From: Cyanophora paradoxa
Taxonomy: Eukaryota; Glaucocystophyceae; Cyanophorales; Cyanophoraceae
Length of the DNA: 64,000 bases
Reading direction: 5' to 3'
Assembly: GCA_004431415.1 (NCBI GenBank)
Contig: QPMI01000483.1
Span: 124,001 to 188,000 of the forward strand
Program-made: the position numbers and the translations under genes
The notes under the pieces: generated by a model
Told to the model about the DNA's origin: nothing
Databases searched by the model: none
Seen by the model: only the letters and a program-made list of their open reading frames with translations
Shown: positions 29,078 through 44,234 of the stretch, piece after piece
How positions within the stretch are numbered: position 1 is the first letter of the stretch
Layout: each line of letters opens with the position of its first letter

Positions 29078-32000
29078 ATGTCGGACGATGGCTCAGACGA
29101 CGAGCTGATCGGCACGCCCTTCCAAGAAGAGCCTACAGACCGGGACGCGCTCTCAAATCGCCAGCGACAGAAGCTCGATGAGGCCAATCTCAAAGTGCGG
29201 ACCGCGCTGCTGCAGCCATGCGATGCGCGCTCAAGCCCGTGTTGCAGTTCAGGCCCGTGTGGCAGCAGACGGTCACAGATGAGGAGGGGCGTCGAAGATT
29301 CCATGTGCGAACCGGCGCACAGTGCGCGCTGATCGCGCCTGACTTCTCTTGCAGGGCGCTTTTACTGGAGGCTTCTCGGCCGGTGCGAATCGCGCGCGCG
29401 GCACCCCGGACCGTGCTTACGCAGCCAACAGGTTATTACAACACAGTCGGCACTAAGGAGGGTCCGTCGTACGCTTGCAGCGCCATGCGCGTCTCACAGG
29501 TTTGGCGCAGGATGGGCACCGTCCACCTTTGTCTCTTCTCGGGCGAAGAAGACAGAGAGGAAAGAATCGCGGCCCGAGGACTTCATGGATGACGAAGATC
29601 GAGCTGTGCGCAAGCTTGCAGCAGGTCTGCCGCCTGATCATCTGACGATTGCTGCAGGCTCTCGGTCTCGGGCCTTCGCTGCGGACGAAGGAAGATTATG
29701 ACATCCTAAGTAGGGGCGCCAGTAGCGCTGAGACGAGGAAACCATCTCCAGACGAAGCCACATCGTGCGCATCTTTTTTGTTATGATTGTCGCCCTAATC
29801 ATGTCGCAGAACTGGATCTTCTGCTGTTCCACGCTTTGTTCCGGACAGCCTGATCATCCCTGCTCGAGATTCGATAGGTCTTGCACCTGAGATTTCAGTG
29901 AATATGAATTTAGTCACCAGCTCATCCTTTCTGGCAGGTACCAAACTTCTGCGAGCAATGGGATGGCGAGAAGGCCAAGGAATCGGCCCCAAGCGTGCAA
30001 AGAAGAGACAGAAAACGACGAAGGAACGTGCCGGAGAGTACAATTCAGACAAAGGTGCTCGGAAGCCTTCGAGCCATTCCGTGTTCAGCCATGTAAACGG
30101 CATACACAGCACTCATCGACACGCTTCGCAACCAAAGTTCAACTCTCAACGAGGGGGAGGTGGTCGCTGTCGATCTGGATGATGTCGTCGACTCCGAAGA
30201 AGGGTCTCAGCTTGTGGCGCCCACAGATGTTTCTGTACGCCTGTGTATACTCTCACTGAAGTGTTACTCTCGAGTAATCGGACTTCTGCAGTCGTATGAG
30301 GCTAAGCCTAAGACCGATTTCTATGGCCTCGGCTTCGACCCGTTAGCCTCTGTTCCCGAGCTCAGTAAATGTAAGAAATAATTCCGGTCCTCAATTTCAG
30401 ATTTCTCTGACTGTGTGGGCAGTGCGAGAATTGAAACAAGCTGCCAGCGCGAAAGAGAAGGACAAATCATCAAGGATCAGTTTCTCTGGAGCCCAGCAAG
30501 GTGCTCCCGATCATTTGATTGACTGCTTGTTCTGACAATGCGATCAGGTGGATATGCGAATATTGGGCTTGGAGCTTTCGAGACTGCCGATGATTACGAG
30601 GTGTATGGGGGAGACGACAGTGCGCATTTTTGAATCGCAGCTGCTTGCTGCACAGAAGTTGATAACTTGAATGCAGTGGCGAACTATGATATTGACCTGG
30701 GCCCTCGCAAGGCAGCTGAGAAGCGCCTTGCATTACCGGCTGCGTCAACTTCCAACAAAGAAAGCAGTTTCGTTAACAGCCGATGTATGGATGGTTCTGT
30801 TCCTCTGAAGGGCTATGTTCTTGTCTCCGAGCAACAGGAGAGTACAAAGTGGTGAGCTGCTGACCCATACTGCCCACCGAATCCCATCACTCTCTGCCGA
30901 CCTTAGACGCCTTGCAGGTGGCCTCCGCCCCAGGTCCCTACCTCATTCACGGGAAAGCACATCTTCACAGCGCCGCCGCTGCCAGTGATCAAGCGACCAG
31001 AATCTGGGAAGCCCACAGTCGTGCTGAACATGAGCTCCGACCTCCGGGGACGGATCCTGGGCGAGCTACCGTTGCCATCAAGTACGCTCGCTTCTTCATG
31101 TGGTTTTGTTGGAGTCCTCAACCGGGTTTTGCAGAGGAGTCCCTGATCTCGGATGCCGGCATGGGCCTCGACAGCACTCAGATGGAGAATTTGCGCAAGG
31201 CTCTCGCAACAGCATCCACGCGCCTGCAAGGGAACGCTGGCAAGCGTGACTTTTTTGCGCTCCGGGATCGTGTTTTTGGCTCTGATAGCACGTACAGCCC
31301 TCAAGCCTTTCAGGGACGACGAAGAGAAGCAGGCGAGGTACGACAAATTCCTTCAAGAAATTGCGGACGGGAAGCAGCCGTACGTCATGGGGGCGAAGGT
31401 GCATGCATAGCCTCTCGAGTGCGCAGCCGGCAACTTAGTGCGAGCAGGGCATGACGGAGTTCGAGCGGCAGCGGGAGCAGGAAGACTTCGTCAAGGCCGC
31501 CCTTTTCTTCAGCCGCCCAATGGCAGACATCATGGCATCCAGATTTACCAGGTGACGTCTTTGCCTTCATTTTGCGACTCCTCTTTCTCACCTCGGACCA
31601 GCTCGGGGGAGACGCTGTCTGCATCGGGCAAGGTCGAGGTACTGGCGGTGAGTCCCCCCCACTGCGCAGCCACGGCGCTCCCAGCTGAATTCCCTTTCCA
31701 GACACCCCAGTCGACAGCACCGAAAGCGGCGATCAGCATCGGGCAGCGCAACCGGACGGAGGAAGACTGGCACCCCGACCGTCTCCTTTGCAAGAGATTC
31801 AATCTGAGGGACCCGTGGGAGGGGCGCGCGGGGCCCGCCGCCCCCAAGCCCAAGGCCACCGTGTACGACGTGGTGCCAGAGCTGCCGTTTGCGGGCGCGA
31901 GGGGCCCCGAGGGAGGGGGCGGTGGGGCAGCCCCCGAAGGTGCGCGACCGCCCCCCACGCACCTTGCCCCGCCCGCGAGCGACGCGCAGAGCGGCGTAAG

Positions 32001-33332
32001 AAGGACCCGAAGAACCGGAGCGACTCGGACGACGAGGACGACATCGGTCTCGGCATGGACAGCGCGGTGGTGCTCGAGGCGAGGTGAGCCCCGTCCTCGC
32101 CGGCAGCTCTCTCCGGGCGGCAGCGGTCCCACGTCAGCCGGCAGGCCCGAGATCGACGTCTTCGAAGCCATCTTCAACTTCGACGCGCAAGAGGAGCCCC
32201 CCGGAGATGCAGCCCCGGAGGCGCCAGCAGGGGCGAGCGAGGAAGCAGAGGCGAAGGCTCAGCACGGCTCGGCCGTGGACGCACCGCCCGAGCAACCGCA
32301 GCCTCCCCCCCAGGAGGCTGCCGAGCCGAGCCAGCAGCAGCCGCCCGAGCGGCCGCCGGAGCCGGGCCGCATCCTCTTCGTCCCGCGCTCGGGGCGCGCG
32401 AGGGCACAGGCGGGCAGTAAGAGTGAGCCGCTGGAGGCCAGCGGCGCCTCTGCCGCGCAGCCAGCGAGCGTGGCCGAAGCGAAGTCGTCGGCAGCATTAC
32501 ATCAAGCCTCCGAAGGATGCGGGCCGGTCCGCCCAGAAGCCGCGGAGTCTGCGTCTTCGTCGAGGGGCGAAGCAGCGGCTGCGGCAACGGCAGACCGGGC
32601 GGCCGGGAAGTCGGGCGACGAGGCGGCGGAGAGGCTGAAGCCGCAGGCTCGGGCCCGCAGCCCGGAGAAGGCGTCTGTGCCAGCACCACGGGCGTCCACA
32701 TCAGCGCCATCCGCCCCCACTTCGGACAGCCCCGCCGCACCGGCAGGGGCGTCGGAGCGGGCAGCGGCGAAAGTGAGCGCGCCCGCGGCGGAGGGCCCCG
32801 CGGAGGAGATCCAGAGGCGGAAGGCCGGCAAGCAGGGCGAGCCCGGGGAGAAGGACGCGGAAAAGCATATGCGGAGGCTCAAGGAGAAGGAGAAGGAGGA
32901 GAAGGAGAAGGGGAAAGAAAAGCGGAAGAAGCGCCGCTCGCGGTCCCGGTCCCGCTCGCGGTCTCGCGAGAGAAAGCGAGACAAGAAGGAGAAGAAGGTC
33001 GGCGCCCGAGCGCCGCCCTCGCTTCGCGGCCGGAGACCGATGCCCCCCTGCAGAAGCACAAGAAGAAGAGCAAGAAGAAGAAGAGGCGGGGCGGGTCGGG
33101 CTCGAGCTCGAGCTCGAGCGGCTCGGGCTCGGAGGACGAGGAGTTCCTCAAGCGCAAGCTCTACGAGAAGCTTGGCGTCCTCCTCCCCGGCGCCGGAGCG
33201 GCGGCGGCGGCGGCGGCCCCTGCGCGCGCTGCCGCCCCCCCTGCGCGCCCGCCGCCGCCCGCGAGCTCGAGCGAGCGCGGGCCGCCGCCCTCTGGGCAGC
33301 AGCACAGGGCCCGCGCCTCAGACTTCATGTGA
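29078..33332 (+). CDS. GPATCH1: G-patch protein GPATCH1 (TOUGH/TGH-like)
   Basis: Spliceosome-associated G-patch protein. The start at 29078 gives MSDDGSDDELIGTPFQEEP. Family landmarks in order: RRFH spliced to [31 protein letters not shown]; the G-patch core KLLRAMGWREGQGIGPKRAK; DFYGLGFDPL; GGYANIGLGAFETADDYEVY; GYVLVSEQQ; ALKPFRDDEEKQARYDKFLQ; MTEFERQREQEDFVKAALFF; DWHPDRLLCKRFNLRDPW; and EIDVFEAIFNFD. The C terminus is low-complexity: Ala/Pro/Glu-rich, then Arg/Ser and Lys-rich (KKHKKKSKKKKRR type) and a Ser run, as in other members. The stop is 33330-33332, 70 bp from the converging stop of the M16 peptidase. Third-position GC rises sharply after about 31.8 kb. Identity is strong; some introns in 29.6-31.1 kb are approximate. 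Confidence 0.88.
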
Positions 33333-33402
33333 CGAGCATCGATTCTCTCAATATTCGGCGAAATCGCCGCGAAAAGAAGGGTAGCTAGCAGTGGGGTCGC
33401 GC

Positions 33403-36400
33403 TCAGGAGGCGGCGGCGTCGAGGTCGGCGAGGGGGATGGAGGAGGGCGGGGCCTCGGGGCCGGCGGAGACGACGGCGACGGACATCGGGTCGAGGGGCA
33501 GCGCCGCGGCGACGGCGTTCACGTCGGCCAGCGTCAGGCTCTGGTAGAACTGCGCGCCGCGCGCTCGGGCGGGGAGGGGCCGTGGAGGGGGCGGGGAGGA
33601 GGAGGGGGCGGACCTCCGGGATGTTGCGGACGGATGGGAGGTGCTTGGGGGAGGCGGCAGTGTGGAGGTGCGTGAGGACGCGCCGCCAGAAGCCGTTCGA
33701 CGCGAGGTCCGTCCGCATCGTCGCCACCGTCGGACCCAGCGCCTGGCCCGCCACACTCGAGGCCCCGCGGCGGGCGGTGGCCGGGGGGGGGGGGGGGGGG
33801 GGGGGGGGGTTGTTACGGCGGCGCACGTTCTCGAACTCGAGCGCGGAAATGCCGTCGCGCTTCACGGATCGCATCAGCTCCACCGCCGCCTCGATCGTCA
33901 TGTCTGCGGGGCAGCTTTGGCGGCGCCGAGGGGGCGAGGGGGGCGGGGCGGCGGCACCGATCTTGTCTGGGAAGGGGGTCAATTCTAGTGATGCTACCTG
34001 TGGGTAAGTTCCAAGGGGGTAAGTGATGCTTTCCTCGGAAGAGAGGTGGAAGAGAGGGGCGGGTGAACGGTACCCCCGAGTCGAGGCTTCATCGCCACGA
34101 TTCAGATCAGAGCTCGTCGGTAATAGACGCAGGGCGCGCCGCCGGCTCACGGCTTACCCGTTGAAGGTTACGTAGCTGTAGCTCACCGAGTAGAGCAGCG
34201 AGCGTTCCTCCCGAATCTCCTTGTACAGCCGGTTGTTCACCGCCTCGCTGCGCGGGCCGCGTCGAGCCGGGCGGGGCGGCGGGGCAAGGCGGGGCGGGGC
34301 GGGGCGGGGCGCGCACCAGAGGACGGCGAGGCAGCGGGGGACGAACATGGGGTGCGAGCGGCGGGCGCGCTCGGCGGGGTCCGAGGCGGGGAAGGAGGCG
34401 GGGCCGACGAGGGGGGCCTCCCCCACGAGGCCCCAGCTGTTGATGGAGGGGAAGGCGAGGCAGACGCGCACGCGCTCCTTGTCGTCCGGGATGTGGTACC
34501 GCCGCTGCCGCGCCGCTCGGCGCGCGGTCCCCGCCGGGGGGCGCAGCGAGGGCGCACCCGCACGGGGCCCGAGGCGAATGCGAGGCGCCGCTCGAAGGGG
34601 AAGGAGGGGAGGGGCAGGGGCCAGCCCTGCGCGCCCGGCGCCTCGGTGCCGGCCACGTGGTGGTGGTGCCGCGCGTGCGCGTGCGCGTGCGCCGGCGTCG
34701 TCGCCGCCGCCGCTGCCGTCGGAGTGAGGCAGGAGCACAACCGAGGGCGCAGAGGCGGGGGGCGAACGAGAGGGAGGGGGCGGCGGGTACGAGACGGGCG
34801 CGGCGCCGGAGAAGTCGAGCGTGCCGCAGTAGCTGAGAGCAGGGGCGTGGGCGGGATGCGGGTGGCGGGGCGGGGCGGGGGCGGGGGGCACCGGAGGATG
34901 GCGGCCTCGAGGGCGTCGGGCTCGAAGTCGCCGACGACGGAGAGCTCGAGGAGGGGCAGGTGCGCGGCGACCGCCCGCCGGCACGTCTCCACGCTCAGCG
35001 CGCGCAGCTCCGCCTCGTTCGGGCCCACCTGCGCCCCGCTGAGAGGGAGGGAGAGAGGGGAGGGGAGGGGAGGGGGAGCAGCGGGGGGCCGGGCGGGCGG
35101 CGCGCGCCATGCGGCCGTCGTACTCGGGGCTGACGACCGTCCCGAAGGCCTCGTGGGAGGCCAGCTTGGAGGGGGACCTGCCGGCGCCTCGGCGCTCGCC
35201 CCCGGGCGGCCGCGGGGCGGGGCGGGGGCGGACTTGTAGAGGCGGGAGAGCTCGACGAGCTCCTCCTTGATGATGCGCTTGAAGGGGGTCGCGAGGTCGT
35301 CCTCGGAGCGCGGCTGGGCGGCGGCCGGCTCGGAGGGGGCCGGCGGGAGGGGGGCGGGGGCGGCGCGCACGTGGCCGACGACGAGGTGGAGGAGCTGGAG
35401 GGCCCGCGCCACGTCCCCCGCGCTGCAGCTGAACCTGCGCCCCGCTCGCTCCGCCCCGCCCCGCCCCACAGCCGGCGCGGGGGCAGGCCGCGCACTTGAT
35501 CCACACATTGTCCGTGCCGCCCGCGCCGCTGAAGCCGACCGAGTGGCGCCCGCACCACTTCGCTATGATCTGCGCGACGCGTGAGACGCGGGGCGGGTGG
35601 GCGCGGGGGCGGGAGCGGCGGGCGGGCCTCGAGGGGGAAGGGTCCGGCGCCGCCCTCGGTGAGGAGCCGCATGCCGATGCCGACGGCGCCCTTGGCCCCG
35701 ACACCGGCCTCGAGGGCCCTGCGGGGGTGTCACGGCCGCCGGCGGCGGGGGCAGGGCGGGCGGGGCGGGCGCACCGGCCGCCGCGGGCGTTGAGGAGGAA
35801 GGCGACTTGGCGCCGCTCGAAGTCCGTGCGCTTGTAGTTCACCCGCATCCCGTTCGAGAGCTGCATCATCACGACCCCCGTCCCCCCGTCCACCGCCCGC
35901 GGGCCCGCCGGGCCCGCCTCCTCCCGCACCCCGCTCTGCGCGGCCCCGGCTGAGCCGGCGCGCCGGGCGACAGACGAAGCGAGGGGAACTCGCCTCGACG
36001 CCCCGCTCGGCCTCGAGGAGGGCGCGGAGGGCCTCGTCCTGCACCGGCACGAACTTGGGGCAGCGCTCCGCTGCGCCCCCCGGCGCCCGTCAAGGCAGGC
36101 GCGGAGGGGGCAGGGGAGGGGCAGCGGGGCGCACCGACAAGGCGGGCAAGGGCGGCCTCGTCGACCAAGTCCGCCGGCACGACCGCCTCCTCCGGGGCCT
36201 CCGCTGCCCCCACGCGCTCAGCCCGGGGGCGGCGCGCGCGGGGGGCCAGGAGGGAGCCGGCGCGCCTCCCTTCGCGATGGTCGCGCGGATGATGGCGACG
36301 ATCTCGGCCTTGAACACAAGATTTCAAAACGAAGTAAAATTAGATGACTGAAAAAAAAGATAGACCTCCTCCAGCACGAAGCGCGCCGCCTTTCGCTTTT

Positions 36401-39092
36401 TCCCGCCGCGCTTCGCGCCCGCCCCGCGCCCTGCCGCCGGCGCCGCCCGCTTCTTCGCCTCCTTCGCCTGGCCCGCGGGCCCCGCCTGCTCGTCCTCGTC
36501 GTCCTCCTCATCCTCGTCGCCATCCTCGTCGGGCTCCTCCTCCTTGCCGGCCTTGAGCCAGAGGCGCGGCTTCTCGACGGGGCCGGTGATGCCGCGGATG
36601 GTGGGCATCTCGACGGGGCCCCACGCCATCAGGCACGGCGGCGCCTTCAGGTACCTGCGCGCTCGTCAGGGGGCGGCCGCGGGGACGGCGCCGGCGCCCG
36701 CGCCTGCAGGCGGCCGTCACCAGCGGGTCGCCATCCTCCGATGCATCCTCCGCCGCCCCGTTCGCAGCCCCCGGCCCCGAGCTCGACGAGCCGCCTGCGC
36801 TCGCGTCGGACGCGCCGCGGGAGAAGCGGCGGGCGGCGGGCCGGCCGGCACCCTTTGCGGCGTCGTAGGCCTGGACAAAGGTGTGGAGGAGGGAGAAGAG
36901 GGTCGCCGCGCGCTCGTTGCACGCCTCGCGCGTCACGCACGCCGCCACCTGCCGCGCCCGTGAGCTCGAGGCCGGCGGGGGCAGGCAAAGCGGCGCCCGG
37001 CGCACCGCGAGGTTGTACGCGTGCTCCTGCTTGTCGTCGACGAAGACGGAGCCTGCGGTCGCGCCCGCTCAGCGGAGCCCTCGCCTGGCCGCGGGCGGCG
37101 GGCGGCGGGCGGCGGGGCGGGGCGGGCCGATGGTGGAGTCCTCGGCGAGGTCGTCGATGAGCTCTTCCGAGCGCGTCGTCTCCGCCGACTCCGCGCCCCG
37201 CTCGCTCTCTGCCCCCGCGCTCAGCTCCCGGGCCGGGGGCGAGCGCGGGCTCGGCGGACCTTTGAGGACGGTGGCGAGGCAGCGCTCGAACTCCTCCGCC
37301 GTCAGGCCGTGCTGCGCGCGCACCAGGTCACGGGCCCGGCCGGAAGCGGGGCGGGGCGGGGCGGGGCGGGGCGGTGCGGTGCGGGGCGGGGCGGGGCGGT
37401 GCGGACGGTGGCCATGCGGAGGGCCTCGCGCACGAGGATCTCGAGCGCCTCCTTCCACTCGTGCGGCTCCGCGTAGACGGTCAGGGCGTGCGTGCCGCAC
37501 CCCTCCGTCGGGCTGTCCGTGTAGTCCCAGTCCGCCCCGAGCAGCGGCGCCGGCCCCTCCTTCGTCCCCTGCAGGATGGCGTCGATGCGGGCGTCCCACG
37601 CGTGGCCGATGATCCTGCGGCGGCGTGTCGGGGGGCGCGCGGCGGGGCGGTGGGCGCGGGCGGGGCACGTGTCGACGACGCAGAGGTAGACGTTGTTGAG
37701 GGTGCGGAGCGGGCAGAGAGGGACCTTGACGGCGACCGAGAGGTTGAACTGCTGGAAGAGCGAGTGCTGGAAGACCTCCACGAGCGGCTCCGCCGTCCGC
37801 CCGAACCGGTGCGAGATCGCCACGGGGCCCGCCGCCTTCACCGCCCCCGTCTTCGTGCACGGCGGCTCCGCCGGCGCCTCCGCCCCAAAGAGAGCCTCGA
37901 TCAGCGCCTTCGCCTGCTCCACCTCCACGTCCCCTGCGCACCGGCGTGAACACGGGTTACGGGCGGGGACGGCGCGAGAACGGACGCACCCACTAAAAAC
38001 AAGGTCATATACTGCGGCTTGTACCAGCGCTCCTGCGGGCGGCATCAGCTGCGGGCGCGCGGGCGCGCGGGGGGAGGCTCACGTAGAAGCGGCGGAGGTC
38101 AGCGCCGCCCCACCGCTTGATCTGGGCCTCGTCGCCGATGGGGAAGCGGGAGGGGAGGGCAGTCTCGCCGTGCATCTGCTTGTAGGACTGCACGGCGAGA
38201 CGGTGCTTCACCGTGTTCCGCATCTGCAGCTCCGAGAGGACAGCGCCCCGCTCGCTCTCCACGTCCGCGTCCCGTAGCAGCGCCTTGAACGCCAGCTGGT
38301 GCATCACGTCCAGCACCTGCGCCACCTCAGCCCCGGCGCCGGACGCGGCGGGCGGTCCGATCAGCGCGGGCGCGCCTGGAAAAGGTTCGCATCGACGCCG
38401 GGGACGGGGAGCTTGTCGGCGGGGACCGCCTCGGCGGAGGGGTCGGCCGCCGTTGTCGGCGAGTTAAATGTGTAAACAGTCTCGCCGAAGTCCGTGTACG
38501 CGTTCGAGTCCCCGCCCCAGCTCATGCTGCCGGCGAGTCGGCCCCCGTCCCCGGCGACGACGCCGCCCGCAAGAACGAAAGGCGCACCCCAGACGAGCGA
38601 GGATCTGCTTGATCTCTTCGGATGTCTGGTATTTTTCCGTTCCCTGGATTGAGGACGTAAGCACCGGGCGCTCCCACACGCTGGCGTAATCCCCGCGGCG
38701 ATCGCACCAAAAAGACGACGTGCTCCAGAAAATGCGCGATGCCTTTCTGATCGTCGGCCTCGTTTAACGAACCCACGCGTACCTATGATGGCAAGCGTCG
38801 CCAGCGTTAGCTAGCACCCTGGTAGCGGCGAAAGGCGCGGCGGGGCGGCGCCGGGGTGTGACTCCCGGGGGAGTGAGGTATACCTGCAGGTTGGCATAGA
38901 ATCGGTTCGGAGGTGATTGCTTGTTAACGATGATCTTGTACTCCAGGCCGTTCGTGAGCGTGCCTGTGTAGCCATCAAGGTGCGCAGCCCCCCACCCCCA
39001 TGTAGCCCGGCGGGCCCCCTCGGGAGCGTGCCTGTGTGGAGACGCTCGTTTTGGGTGACCTCCTGCGTGAGCAGGGCCACATCCCTGCCCAT
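33403..39092 (-). CDS. M16 metallopeptidase resembling plastid stromal processing peptidase
   Basis: Zinc peptidase of the pitrilysin/insulinase family. Near the N terminus: LTNGLEYKIIVNKQSPPNR, then VGSLNEADDQKGIAHFLEHV with the inverted zinc motif HFLEH. Next GTEKYQTSEEIKQILARLG, SNAYTDFGETVY, VESERGAVLSELQMRNTVKH (downstream Glu ligand region), SRFPIGDEAQIKRW and LRRFY. These blocks match the plant stromal processing peptidase order closely. The second M16 half follows (ERSLLYSVSYSYVTFNG near 34160) and the C terminus has SVAGQALGPTVATMRTDLAS. The stop is 33403. The first ATG I can support is 39092 (MGRDVALLTQEVTQ), which does not look like a transit peptide, so a plastid site is not shown; an upstream leader exon may be missed. 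Many introns, one with a 27-bp homopolymer (33783-33809). Confidence 0.82.
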
Positions 39093-39393
39093 GGCGAGCG
39101 CCCGACGTCGTCGGCGACGCGATCGGCGCCCTGTAGAGGCTGAGCTAACGTAGCTAGCGCTCGGTCGTAGCCGGATGAGGCAGCCAGGTGCGCGCGGGGA
39201 TGAGCTCAGCCTCAATTCAGATGGGTACGCATTCTCGTCATTCGAGCTGGCAGCGCTCGAACCGACAGCCGCACGCCACGGAGACCGCCCGGAGAGTATA
39301 CGTAGGGCGCGCTCGTCGGCGCCGGCAAGCACCGGCACGAAGCCAGAGTTCAAGCACCGTTAAGCCGAAGCTAAGCCAAAGCCGCTGAGCCCG
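39093..39393. promoter_or_regulatory. Shared upstream region of the M16 peptidase and RecQ helicase
   Basis: About 300 bp between divergent starts. Contains AGCTAACGTAGCTAGCG near 39142 and no assignable core motif. A missed leader exon of the M16 gene could lie here. Confidence 0.4.
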
Positions 39394-42363
<2,970 letters not shown>

Positions 42364-42594
42364 CGTCCGCAACGCCTCCGTATGTCTTTTCAATTTAGAG
42401 TCGGAATGCATGTTCATGGGCGGAAAGCAGGGAGGCAAGGGGGCTGGGGGGTTCGAGAGGGGGGAGGGGGAGGGGGGGGAGGGGGAGGGGGGAAGGCGGA
42501 GGCGGGAGCCGGAGCTTCAGCCATCGAGATCTGCGAGGAAGGGCGAAAAGTCAAGAGTCAACATTTTGAACGACACGCACAGCTAGCGCACCTA
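42364..42594. terminator. Convergent 3' region after the RecQ gene
   Basis: Between converging stops. It includes a GGGGGA-rich purine stretch (42455-42495) that could form a G-quadruplex. No gene is seen. Confidence 0.35.
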
Positions 42595-43123
42595 TCATAG
42601 TATCACTTCCGGGCGCCGCTTCCGGCTTGGCAAATCCTTGACAGGGAGCTCCGCCTCATACTCAGAGACAGGCCGGACAAGGTCTGGGCGCAGCCCGGCA
42701 ACCATGAAAAATCTAGACTCTGAGAGTAGGCGGGCATTAGGGGGATTAATTATAAGAAGTAGAGAAGGGCGACCGCACAGCCTCGACCGGTAGTAGACTG
42801 TGAAAGTCGAAAAAATGTCGGAGAGTATGTACTCACTCCAGGCGTCCCCGTCCGCCAGGGCGCCGAGCACCTTTGCCTTCTTTTTTAAATTTGCTGGGGC
42901 GAATAGACTCTGAGAGCAGGGTCGAAGATGCGCCGTATGGCTTCTTCCCCGTGGGGCAGGCACGCGTCAGGGTTTCTGAGATGGGACTGAAGCTCCGAGG
43001 CTCAGCTGTCGAGGAGCCCACCATTGAACTTCGGAAGCTGCAGCTGTGCCTGACTGAAGGGATGCGCTCTTCGGCCACTGGGAGTTCGCTGCAGCTGGCA
43101 ACTTTTCCTCTCCGATGAAGCAC
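42595..43123 (-). CDS. Unassigned small protein
   Basis: Not recognised. The best supported 3' part splices ALADGDAW in phase to KSRFFMVAGLRPDLVRPVSE, then AELPVKDLPSRKRRPEVIL and a stop near 42596. The intron (GTGAGTACATAC ... CTCTCAG) is canonical. An upstream exon with NLKKKAKVLG is likely; the 5' end near 43123 is a guess. It is divergent from the PNPO-like gene. Confidence 0.35.
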
Positions 43124-43259
43124 GCTCGACCCGACGAACGCTTCAGCACCCTCGCGGCGGCGCAGCTTGGCGAAATCGATATCGATCGCTGGAACTTTGA
43201 ACGACGAAGTCGCTTCCCCCGGTGCCGAACCAGGGTCTATCGACCAAGCGGCTTAAAGC

Positions 43260-44141
43260 ATGGCGAGCGGCGCACACCGAGCGCCGTGCGCACGCCGCGA
43301 CCGAGCGCCGCGCACGCTGGACTAACCACCTCCTGCAGCTGGAAGGCGCTCGTCGACGCCTCGCTGGAGGCGAACCGGGACAGCGCTAGCCGATTCTTGC
43401 AGCTTGCGACGATGCGCGAGAGCGGGCACCCCGCTAATCGGACTGTCGTCTTCCGTGCGCTCTCGCGGCCGTGGCCAGGCGATCGTATGCATCCCGGCTT
43501 AGATGCGTCCAGGCGGCTGGCGCAAGAGCGACGAGACCCAGCTCCTTTTCGTGACGGACCGGCGAAGCGAGAAGGTGCGTCACGTTTGTTTGCTCGGGCG
43601 CGCGTGCCGATGCCCTCGCTTGGGCAGGTGAAGGAGATCCGGCGGTGCGCGTGGTCCGAGGTCTGCTGGTACTTCCCAAAGGTGCTCCCCTGTTGCTTAC
43701 GTGTCTCGAGAAGTCTCCAGCTGAGTGCGCTGTGCAGACAAGAGAGTTCGTCTTCAGCGGCTTTTTATCTTGGTCTCTTGATTTCGGCCGCGGGCTCACG
43801 CGGCGCGGGGCAGGCAGTACCGCATCACGGGGACGTTGCAGGCGGTGGCAGAGGGGGACTCCGAACTGGCGGAGGAGCGTGCTGAGATCTGGCGGACAGT
43901 CTCGGAGGCAACGCGGGCGCAGTTCACGTGGCCTGCGTCGGGCCTGCCCGTGGACCCCGTAAAGGGCTGGTCCCCAAGCCCCGAGCCGCCGCACCCCACG
44001 GTCCCCGCGGCGGACTTCGTGCTGCTCATCCTGACGCCGACCTCGGTCGACTGGCTCACGCTCACGCCGCCCGCGCGGCAGCTCTTCCACCCGGACCCCG
44101 CGCGGCCCGGCTCGTGGGTCGGCCAGCACGTAAATCCGTAG
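43260..44141 (+). CDS. Pyridoxamine 5'-phosphate oxidase-like flavoprotein
   Basis: FMN-binding split-barrel protein of the Alr4036/PNPO-like family. The start at 43260 (MASGAHRAP) splices via a GTGCGC donor and a CTAACCACCTCCTGCAG acceptor to WKALVDASLEANRDSASRFL. It continues QLATMRESGHPANRTVVFRG, then WRKSDETQLLFVTDRRSEK, IRRCAWSEVCWYFPK, QYRITGTLQAVAEGDSEL, and AADFVLLILTPTSVDWL toward the C terminus (VGQHVNP). NRTVVFRG, TDRRSEK and EVCWYFP are family hallmarks. The last two exons span 43.66-44.14 kb. Whether it makes pyridoxal phosphate or has another FMN-dependent role cannot be decided. Confidence 0.85.
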
Positions 44142-44234
44142 CCGCCTATCCGATGATCTCTTTATAGAATATATGTACATGAGGGGGGCGCCCGCGTCGT
44201 AGCTCGCGGTGGGCGCCCGGCGCCGCGCCGGCAG

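Noticed and set aside
31545-33305. Long GC-driven open frames on the minus strand opposite the GPATCH1 C terminus
   Set aside because: They are complements of Ala/Pro/Ser/Lys low-complexity codons with no recognisable domain; the plus strand carries the conserved blocks.
34352-35239. Plus-strand open frame in the M16 gene
   Set aside because: Shadow of the extremely GC-rich minus-strand gene; no domain seen.
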